Source: Frankiaceae bacterium
Lineage (GTDB): Bacteria > Actinomycetota > Actinomycetes > JAFAQI01
Direction: 5' to 3'
NCBI GenBank assembly: GCA_030840545.1
Contig: JAVEEH010000058.1
Span: 1-5,667 of the forward strand
Length of the DNA stretch: 5,667 nt
Shown here: positions 1-5,022 of the stretch, in pieces
How the letters are laid out: each line of letters opens with the position of its first letter
Numbering within the stretch: the first letter of the stretch is position 1
Position numbers and translations under genes: made by a program
The notes under the pieces: generated by a model
What the model saw: only the letters and a program-made list of their open reading frames with translations
Told to the model about the DNA's origin: nothing
Databases searched by the model: none

Positions 1-69
1 ATCAACGATGTGCGCATGCCGTGCAGTCCGGAGCGGATCTGGCGCGCACTTCAGGGAGGAACGTCATGA
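1..69 (+). CDS. coxL: C-terminal end of CoxL-like molybdopterin hydroxylase large subunit (partial)
   Basis: The first reading frame is open from the window edge to a TGA at 67-69. It gives a 22-residue tail with INDVRMPCSPERIWRAL near its end. A short 'ND...MP.(T/S)PERVW.A' tail is typical of the large, molybdopterin-binding subunit of xanthine dehydrogenase/CO dehydrogenase-family hydroxylases. The gene directly downstream encodes the FAD subunit of the same enzyme class, and the stop codon overlaps its ATG by 4 nt, which suggests translational coupling in one operon. Only the tail is visible. The active-site loop that separates form I CO dehydrogenase (AYxCSFR) from form II-like enzymes (AYxGAGR) is upstream, so the substrate is unknown. 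The symbol reflects family resemblance, not proven CO oxidation. Confidence 0.82.
   Translation: MNDVRMPCSPERIWRALQGGTS
55..60 (+). promoter_or_regulatory. Shine-Dalgarno site of coxM
   Basis: GGAGGA lies 5 nt before the ATG at 66, inside the last codons of the upstream gene. This strong, well-spaced site decides the start: it favours ATG 66 over the in-frame GTG at 21, which lacks such a site and would add 15 residues unlike the family N-terminus. Confidence 0.8.
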
Positions 70-926
70 TTCCTCCGGAGTTCGATTACGTGAAGGCAGG
101 GTCGGTCGACGAGGCGGTCGCTGCCCTGACCGACCACGGCGAGGACGCCAAGGTGCTGGCGGGCGGACAGAGCCTGATCCCGCTGCTGCGGCTGCGGCTG
201 GCATATCCGAGCGTGCTCGTCGATGTGGGCGGGGTCGCGGAGATGCGCGGCGTCCGCGACGACGGCGACGCGATCGTCATCGGCTCGTCGACGACGCACG
301 CCGAGGTGATTGCCGACCCTTTGGTGCAGCAGCACGCTCCGTTGGTGGCCAAGGCGACCGTCACGGTCGCCGACCGGCAAGTCCGCCACCGCGGCACCTT
401 CGGTGGTTCGTTGTCCCACGCCGACCCGGCGGGTGACCTGCCGGCGGTCGCGGTCGCTCTCGACGCGCTGCTGGTCGTCGCCGGCGCTGGTGGTTCCCGG
501 CGCGAGGTTTCGGCAGCCGACTTCTTCGTCGACTACCTGCAGACCGCGCTTGCGCCCGACGAGCTGGTCGTCGAGGTGCGCCTGCCCAAGCTCGGCGACG
601 GCTGGGGGTTCCACTACGAGAAGTTCCATCGGGTCGCGCAGGCATGGGCCATCGTCGGAGTCGCTGCGGCGGTGAAGCGTGACAACGGGTCGATCGTCGA
701 AGCACGCATCGGGCTCACCAACATGGGTGCCCGCCCCGTCCGCGCGACCGCGGTGGAGGCAGCTCTCGCCGGTGCGGGCGCCGATGAGACGTCGGTCGCC
801 GCTGCCGCGGCGCACGCCGACGAAGGCACCGAACCGCCCAGCGACCTGGGTGGCCAGGCCGACTACCGCCGTCACCTCGCGCGAGTGCTCACCCGCCGCG
901 CTGTCCTTGCCGCCGCCGGCGGCTAG
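66..926 (+). CDS. coxM: CoxM-type FAD-binding medium subunit of molybdenum hydroxylase
   Basis: This 286-residue protein is the flavin subunit of a xanthine dehydrogenase/CO dehydrogenase-family enzyme. It passes electrons from the iron-sulfur subunit to FAD and then to the respiratory chain or another acceptor. The start Met-Ile-Pro-x-x-Phe-Asp-Tyr is typical of the family. The two FAD pyrophosphate-binding signatures are present at the expected positions: AGGQS at residues 32-36 and TFGGS at 111-115, the latter followed by the conserved HADPAGDLP at 118-126. The FAD-binding PCMH-type domain covers about residues 1-170. The C-terminal CO_deh_flav_C-type domain follows, beginning near the conserved YEKFHRVAQAWAIVGVA stretch (184-200). 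Length matches known CoxM proteins (about 285-290 residues), and nothing looks broken. It overlaps the large-subunit gene by 4 nt. The L-then-M order suits a form II-like (S-L-M) operon. The physiological substrate cannot be deduced from this subunit. Confidence 0.95.
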   Translation: MIPPEFDYVKAGSVDEAVAALTDHGEDAKVLAGGQSLIPLLRLRLAYPSVLVDVGGVAEMRGVRDDGDAIVIGSSTTHAEVIADPLVQQHAPLVAKATVTVADRQVRHRGTFGGSLSHADPAGDLPAVAVALDALLVVAGAGGSRREVSAADFFVDYLQTALAPDELVVEVRLPKLGDGWGFHYEKFHRVAQAWAIVGVAAAVKRDNGSIVEARIGLTNMGARPVRATAVEAALAGAGADETSVAAAAAHADEGTEPPSDLGGQADYRRHLARVLTRRAVLAAAGG

Positions 927-948
927 CGCGACCGCGCAAGCCCCGACG

Positions 949-954
949 TAACCT
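949..954 (+). promoter_or_regulatory. Candidate -10 element for a leaderless transcript of the TIGR03085 gene
   Basis: TAACCT fits the actinobacterial TAnnnT -10 pattern. It ends 7 nt before the GTG at 962, so transcription would begin at or next to the start codon. No Shine-Dalgarno sequence is visible in the 35-nt gap after coxM, which fits a leaderless message. No convincing -35 hexamer is seen. In a short GC-rich gap such a hexamer could arise by chance. Confidence 0.35.
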
Positions 955-961
955 CTGCGGG

Positions 962-1585
962 GTGACTTCCTGGGCTGCGCACGAACGCTCCGCGCTGGTC
1001 GATGTGCTCCACGAGCTCGGACCGGACGCACCGACATTGTGCGAGGGCTGGACGACGAAGGACCTTGCCGCGCACGTCTATGTCCGGGAGCGGCGTCCCG
1101 ACGCCGCTATCGGTGTGCTGCCGCTCGGCCCGCTCTCGGCCTACACCGAACGCGTCATGGCGAGCGTGCTGCGGGTGCACGGTTACGACGAGATCGTGCA
1201 GCGGCTGCGCACCGTCGCGCCGATCGTCCGGATCGCTCATCTCGACGAGGCCATCAACACGGTCGAGTTCTTCGTGCACACCGAAGACGCACGTCGACCC
1301 AACGGACTGCCGCCGCGCGACATGCCGGAGGAGTTCGAACGCAAGATCTGGGGCCGGCTGTCGAAGCAGGGCCGGATGTCGTTCCGGCGCGTCAAGGCGC
1401 GGGTCCGGTTGGTGCCGACGGTCGGGGAGCCGGTCGAGTTCGGGACCGGCGAGACGGTCGAGGTGCGCGGCCGACCGAGCGAGCTGCTGCTGCTGGCCTA
1501 CAACCGCAAGGCCGACGCCAAGGTCGATCTGCTCGGCGACGGCGCCGCGGTCGAAGCGTTGCAAAGCGCCAGGCTCGGCCTCTGA
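962..1585 (+). CDS. TIGR03085-family metal-binding protein (DinB/MDMPI fold)
   Basis: This 207-residue protein resembles the actinobacterial TIGR03085 family, related to mycothiol-dependent maleylpyruvate isomerase and the DinB superfamily. The N-terminal four-helix domain (about residues 5-115) carries the family signature PTLCEGWTTKDLAAHV (24-39) followed by RERRPDAA (42-49). The expected metal-binding triad is visible: His38 in the LAAH motif, and Glu102 with His106 in an ExxxH motif (VEFFVH). A smaller alpha/beta C-terminal domain (about 120-203) includes the GETVEVRGRPSELLLLAYNRK region. Members are thought to bind a divalent metal and may use mycothiol, but no reaction has been established for this family, so no substrate is assigned. 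The GTG start gives the usual family N-terminus (SWAAHERSAL) and has no ribosome-binding site. The gene begins 35 nt after coxM and ends 1 nt from the convergent gene. A role with the hydroxylase is possible but unproven. Confidence 0.88.
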   Translation: MTSWAAHERSALVDVLHELGPDAPTLCEGWTTKDLAAHVYVRERRPDAAIGVLPLGPLSAYTERVMASVLRVHGYDEIVQRLRTVAPIVRIAHLDEAINTVEFFVHTEDARRPNGLPPRDMPEEFERKIWGRLSKQGRMSFRRVKARVRLVPTVGEPVEFGTGETVEVRGRPSELLLLAYNRKADAKVDLLGDGAAVEALQSARLGL

Positions 1586-1586
1586 C

Positions 1587-2864
1587 TTACGCAGGCTGCA
1601 TGGCAGCGTCGATCCCGGACGTTGTCGCGCCGGAGACGATGGAGACATAGTTGGCAGTGGCTGCCGAGGGCTGGGCGTCCCACCACTGCGTCGCGTACAG
1701 GCCGTTCCGGAGGTCCGAGAACTCAACGCGATAGGTGCCGGCAGGCGCCAACCCTATGAGCGTGAAGGTCCCGTCCGCGCCGGTCTCGGCACCGCTGGAC
1801 GTCGCCGTGTCTGGGCTGGCTGCATTCACGGTGATGCCCGACAGCGGAAGACCCGTCTGGGCATCGGTGACGGTTCCCGTGATGGTGCCGGCCTCGACGA
1901 GGGGTTCGTCCGCCACGGTCGTGTTCGGCGCTTGTACGGCGACCCGCGTTGCCGTCTGCATGGTGGCCGAGTGGTCGAAGAACTCCGTGGCGTAGTAGGG
2001 GTGTGGGACGACACCGTCGAAGGGGCATTCGGAGAACATCAGGATGTAGGTGTTCCCCGTCGGCAGATCCGGGATCGTGTAGGTCCCGTCGAGCCCGGTG
2101 TGGGCCGACGTATAGCTGGCGTCGCTGACGCAAATCCCCGCGATCGGCAGGCCGGTGTTCTCGTCAGTCACCTGCCCGGTGATCGTGCCGCCCAGCTCCA
2201 GCGCGGCGTCCTCCGTGAGTTCGTGCTGGGTGTATCCGTCGACCGTGAGGTCCCGGGACTGGTCGAGATAGGCCGGAGTGCTCCGACAGTCGTTGAAGAG
2301 CAGCTGGTAGGTGTCGTTCGGTAGCGGCAGCCGGTAGTGGCCGCTGCCGTCGGTCGTCGTCTGTATTGCCGGGACGTGGATCCCGCGCAGAGCGCGGACG
2401 CAGATGCCCTGGATCGGCGCGCCGTCGGTCCGACCTGTCACGACACCGGTCACGATCGCACCCGCGGTCATCTTCGCGTTGATGCCGGGACGGGCTTGGG
2501 CGGCCGCGTCGGTGCCGCCCATCGTCAGGGGTGTAGCGCCGGCCGCGTTCGGTGCATCGTTCCACCGCTGAGTCAGGTAGACCGGGTTGCTCCCGCAGTC
2601 CGTGAAGGACACGAGGTAGGTGCCGTCGGGGAGCAGGAACTTGTAGGCGCCGACCGCGTTCGTCTGACCCGAGTAGGCCCGGGCCGGTGTCGCACCCGGG
2701 ACCGTCTGCACCGCGACGCAGATGCCTTCGAGCCGATTACCACTGAGCCCGTCGGTCACTTGGCCGGCGAGCACGTGGTCTCTCGTGGCTGCGAACGCGT
2801 TCGCCGGTAGAACAGTCGCCGCGAGCACCACGACAAGAGGAACGACGATCCTGATGCGCGACAC
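1587..2864 (-). CDS. Secreted protein with four carboxypeptidase-regulatory-like beta-sandwich repeats
   Basis: This 425-residue protein has a Sec-type signal peptide: Arg3 and Arg5, a hydrophobic core at about residues 6-20, and a likely cut after Ala-Phe-Ala at 23-25. The mature part consists of four tandem repeats of about 90-105 residues, at roughly 30-134, 135-225, 226-325 and 326-425. Each has the pattern G.(V)VT...(G)..(L/I).GI.V, a D/N-G-x-Y/F strand, a G/N-TY...F(S/T/N)(D/E) strand and usually a Y(L/A)(T/D)(Q/E) motif (positions 96, 199, 291, 390). This resembles carboxypeptidase regulatory-like/CNA-B-like domains of exported actinobacterial proteins. The six cysteines (49, 90, 155, 193, 245, 280) are placed as one pair in each of repeats 1-3. 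Repeat 4 has none. No catalytic domain, LPxTG signal or C-terminal membrane segment is present, so a soluble extracellular adhesion or matrix role is only a guess. The GTG at 2864 is preferred to the in-frame GTG at 2900: it has a good Shine-Dalgarno site and gives a clean signal peptide. Confidence 0.88.
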   Translation of the reverse strand: MSRIRIVVPLVVVLAATVLPANAFAATRDHVLAGQVTDGLSGNRLEGICVAVQTVPGATPARAYSGQTNAVGAYKFLLPDGTYLVSFTDCGSNPVYLTQRWNDAPNAAGATPLTMGGTDAAAQARPGINAKMTAGAIVTGVVTGRTDGAPIQGICVRALRGIHVPAIQTTTDGSGHYRLPLPNDTYQLLFNDCRSTPAYLDQSRDLTVDGYTQHELTEDAALELGGTITGQVTDENTGLPIAGICVSDASYTSAHTGLDGTYTIPDLPTGNTYILMFSECPFDGVVPHPYYATEFFDHSATMQTATRVAVQAPNTTVADEPLVEAGTITGTVTDAQTGLPLSGITVNAASPDTATSSGAETGADGTFTLIGLAPAGTYRVEFSDLRNGLYATQWWDAQPSAATANYVSIVSGATTSGIDAAMQPA

Positions 2865-2867
2865 GAA

Positions 2868-2874
2868 TCCCCCT
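2868..2874 (-). promoter_or_regulatory. Shine-Dalgarno site of the secreted-repeat gene
   Basis: Read on the minus strand, AGGGGGA ends 3 nt before the GTG whose first base is 2864. It selects this start over the in-frame GTG at 2900, which would place 12 extra residues (rich in Pro, Gly and Ala) in front of the signal peptide. Confidence 0.6.
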
Positions 2875-2898
2875 GGCAATGCCTTGGCTGGTGGCGGC

Positions 2899-2927
2899 AC
2901 ATTAGTAAGGAAGGTCCGACTTGTCGC
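2899..2927 (-). promoter_or_regulatory. Candidate promoter of the secreted-repeat gene
   Basis: On the minus strand, GCGACA (plus positions 2922-2927; four of six matches to TTGACA) is followed after exactly 17 nt by TAATGT (2899-2904; fits TAnnnT). The predicted transcript would begin near 2892, giving a leader of about 28 nt that contains the Shine-Dalgarno site. It would exclude the upstream GTG at 2900 as a start. This is pattern matching only. Confidence 0.4.
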
Positions 2928-2972
2928 CCGAGGTCAGTTCGGCGCCGGCGCACGACGGGGCACACTGGAAGC

Positions 2973-3875
2973 GTGGACATCACCGGCCCGGGCGAGCTTG
3001 CCGTTGCGCTGGACGCGCAGGGCTACCTCGCCGACGACGGCGTCGCGACCGCTGCCTATCTCGCCCTCGCGATGCGTCGGCCGCTGTTCGTCGAGGGCGA
3101 CGCCGGCGTCGGTAAGACCGCTCTCGCGCAAGCCATGGCCGGTGCGCTCGACGCACCGCTCATCCGCTTGCAGTGCTACGAGGGGATCGACGCGGCCCAG
3201 GCGCTGTACGACTGGGACTTCCCGCGGCAGCTGCTGCACCTGCGCGCCGCCGAGGCGGCCGGTCGCGCCGGCGACACCGGAGCCGAGGCGCTCGAGCACG
3301 AGCTCTACAGCCGCCGCTTCCTCATCGCCCGCCCGCTGCTGCAGGCAATCGAGACCGACCCGGCCGTGCTGCTTGTCGACGAGGTCGACCGCGCCGATGA
3401 CGAGTTCGAGGCCTTCCTGCTGGAGATCCTGTCCGACTTCACCGTGACGGTGCCGGAGCTCGGCACCATCCGCGCCAGCAATCCACCGGTTGTCGTCGTG
3501 ACGAGTAACCGCACCCGCGAGGTGCACGACGCGTTGAAACGCCGGTGCCTCTACCACTGGATCGACCACCCGACGTTCGACCGCGAGGTCGCGATCGTCC
3601 GGCGGCGCTTCCCGGCCGCGACCGAGCGGCTGGTCGAGCAGGTGACGGGAGCGGTGCAACGACTGCGCGGCGCCGACCTGCTCAAGCCACCCGGCGTGGC
3701 GGAGACACTCGACTGGACCGACGCCCTGCTGTCACTCGGCGCCGAACGGCTCGACGCGGACACCGCGACGCGGACCCTCGGCGCGGTGCTGAAGTACCGC
3801 GAGGACCACGAGCGGGTCAGCCAGGGTCCGGGCGGGCTGGCGGGGATGCTGGCGGGTGCCGCCAGTGCCGGCTGA
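2973..3875 (+). CDS. coxD: CoxD-like MoxR-family AAA+ ATPase
   Basis: This 300-residue AAA+ ATPase of the MoxR family most resembles CoxD. CoxD acts with CoxE in post-translational maturation of the Mo-containing active site (in the studied CO dehydrogenase, assembly of the Mo/Cu/S centre). Visible motifs are Walker A GDAGVGKT at 42-49, Walker B VLLVDE at 132-137 followed by VDRAD, sensor 1 TSN at 177-179, and the KRRC arginine-finger region at 189-192 followed by the typical WIDHP. The small helical lid domain follows to about 280. Length fits CoxD (about 295-300). The GTG start lacks a ribosome-binding site, so the message may be leaderless. No in-frame candidate gives a better family N-terminus. 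The 3' end overlaps coxE by up to 20 nt, the usual MoxR-VWA pairing. All catalytic residues appear intact. If the hydroxylase is not a CO dehydrogenase, this ATPase serves that enzyme instead. Confidence 0.93.
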   Translation: MDITGPGELAVALDAQGYLADDGVATAAYLALAMRRPLFVEGDAGVGKTALAQAMAGALDAPLIRLQCYEGIDAAQALYDWDFPRQLLHLRAAEAAGRAGDTGAEALEHELYSRRFLIARPLLQAIETDPAVLLVDEVDRADDEFEAFLLEILSDFTVTVPELGTIRASNPPVVVVTSNRTREVHDALKRRCLYHWIDHPTFDREVAIVRRRFPAATERLVEQVTGAVQRLRGADLLKPPGVAETLDWTDALLSLGAERLDADTATRTLGAVLKYREDHERVSQGPGGLAGMLAGAASAG

Positions 3876-5022
3876 CCCGCCGACGACCTACGACGGCACC
3901 GACAGCCTGGTCGGGCTCGCGCGGACGCTGCGCGCCGCCGGCGTTGACGCCAGCCCGGACCGGGTCCACGCCACGGTGAAGGCGCTCGACCTGCTCGATC
4001 CGGCCGCGAAGGGGGACGTCTACTGGGCCGGGCGGCTCACCCTGTGCGGTAGCCCGGACGACATCGAGCGCTATGACCGCGTGTTCGCGGCCTACTTCGG
4101 CGAGCGTCCCGCATCGCTCGTGCGCCGGCCCCGGGTGCCCGCCGCCCGGCTCCGGCTGGTGCAGGCGGACGCGGAGGATCCGGCGCCGCCCGACGAGGGC
4201 TCCGATGAGGACACTGCGCCCGTGTCCGCATCGGCGAGCCGCGTTGAAGTGCTGCGCCACCGCGACATCGCGTCGCTCGACGGTGCCGACCGGGCGGTGC
4301 TGGCCCGGCTGCTGGCGGCGTTCCGGCTGGCCGGCGAGGTGCGCCGGACCCGGCGCACGACACCGGCGCACCGCGGAGTGGTCGACCGGCACCGCACCTT
4401 GCGTCAGCTCATGCAGGCCGGCGGTGAACCGGTGCGCCCGGCCCGGCGGGGCCGCCGCGAGCGGCCACGACGCGTCGTACTGATCGTCGATGTCAGCGGC
4501 TCGATGAATGCCTATGCCGATGCGCTGCTGCGTTTCGCGCACGCAGCCAGCCATCGTGACCGCGGGCCCGCGACCGAGGTCTTCACGGTCGGCACCCGGC
4601 TGACCCGCGTCACCCGGGAGATCGCCCATCGCGACCCGGATGTCGCCCTGGCCGCGGTTGCCGCCGGCGTGCCCGACTGGTCCGGTGGCACTCGCCTCGG
4701 CGAGCTCGTCAAGGACTTCCTCGACCGGTGGGGACAGCGCGGGATGGCCCGCGGCGCAGTCGTGGTCGTGCTGTCGGACGGGTGGGAACGCGGCGACGTC
4801 AGCCTGCTGGGCGAGCAGATGGCCCGGCTGCACCGGCTGGCACATCGGGTCGTCTGGGCCAACCCCCGAGCCGGCCGCCCGGGGTTCGAGCCGGTCGCGG
4901 CCGGGATGGCTGCGGCCCTCCCGCACGTTGACGAGTTCGTGTCCGGTCACAGCGTCGCCGCTCTGCAGCACCTCGCCGCCGTGGTCGCAGGAGCACGGGA
5001 GCGGGTGTCGGCCAGTGCGTGA
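3856..5022 (+). CDS. coxE: CoxE-like von Willebrand factor A domain maturation protein
   Basis: This protein of up to 388 residues belongs to the VWA_CoxE family and is the partner of the MoxR ATPase encoded just upstream. The N-terminal helical part (about 15-100; LVGLARTLRAAGVDASPDRV) is typical of the family. It is followed by an acidic, Pro-rich linker (about 104-122) and a strongly basic stretch (190-206). The C-terminal VWA domain (about 205-385) has a complete metal-ion-dependent adhesion site: DVSGSM at 212-217 (Asp212, Ser214, Ser216), Thr279 in SGGT, and Asp308 in LSDGW. The domain can therefore bind Mg2+ and a protein ligand, presumably the immature hydroxylase. Two in-frame GTG codons, 3856 and 3865, could start it. 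They overlap coxD by 20 or 11 nt, and neither has a strong ribosome-binding site, so the first three residues are uncertain. The end overlaps the XdhC-type gene by 8 nt. Confidence 0.93.
   Translation: MPPVPADPPTTYDGTDSLVGLARTLRAAGVDASPDRVHATVKALDLLDPAAKGDVYWAGRLTLCGSPDDIERYDRVFAAYFGERPASLVRRPRVPAARLRLVQADAEDPAPPDEGSDEDTAPVSASASRVEVLRHRDIASLDGADRAVLARLLAAFRLAGEVRRTRRTTPAHRGVVDRHRTLRQLMQAGGEPVRPARRGRRERPRRVVLIVDVSGSMNAYADALLRFAHAASHRDRGPATEVFTVGTRLTRVTREIAHRDPDVALAAVAAGVPDWSGGTRLGELVKDFLDRWGQRGMARGAVVVVLSDGWERGDVSLLGEQMARLHRLAHRVVWANPRAGRPGFEPVAAGMAAALPHVDEFVSGHSVAALQHLAAVVAGARERVSASA

Larger units (their letters stand above)
2865..2972. other. Divergent intergenic region between the secreted-repeat gene and coxD
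   Basis: This 108-nt spacer must contain the start signals for the minus-strand exported protein and probably for the plus-strand maturation genes. It is locally less GC-rich around 2896-2913 (CACATTAGTAAGGAAGG). It contains a 10-bp perfect palindrome, GCGCCGGCGC, at 2942-2951, which could be an operator half-way between the two starts or simply a chance GC-rich palindrome. On the plus strand a weak -10-like CACACT (2961-2966) sits 6 nt before the coxD GTG, and no ribosome-binding site is seen. This hints that coxD too could be leaderless, but the hexamer is a poor match. Confidence 0.5.

Noticed and set aside
21..65. GTG at 21 as the coxM start
   Set aside because: It would add 15 residues not seen in the family, lies inside the large-subunit coding end, and lacks the GGAGGA site that serves ATG 66.
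927..961. Intrinsic terminator after coxM
   Set aside because: No stem-loop followed by a T-rich tract is visible in the 35-nt gap.
51..1037. Minus-strand open frame (328 codons) opposite coxM
   Set aside because: It is a shadow of coxM, which has both FAD-binding motifs in the plus frame. The antisense product has no recognisable features.
1002..2324. Long plus-strand open frame (440 codons) crossing the TIGR03085 gene and the antisense of the secreted-repeat gene
   Set aside because: The translation is Arg/Ser/Cys-rich with no domain pattern, and it overlaps two genes with clear family motifs on the correct frames. Long empty frames are expected at this GC content.
1587..2864. Repeat protein as a sortase-anchored or membrane-anchored surface protein, or as a carboxypeptidase
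   Set aside because: The protein ends directly after repeat 4 with no LPxTG, hydrophobic tail or positively charged end, and there is no peptidase catalytic domain. Only the regulatory-like fold is present.
2865..2900. GTG at 2900 (minus strand) as the start of the secreted-repeat protein
   Set aside because: It would put 12 residues before the signal peptide, has no good ribosome-binding site, and overlaps the predicted -10 element. The GTG at 2864 has a strong site.
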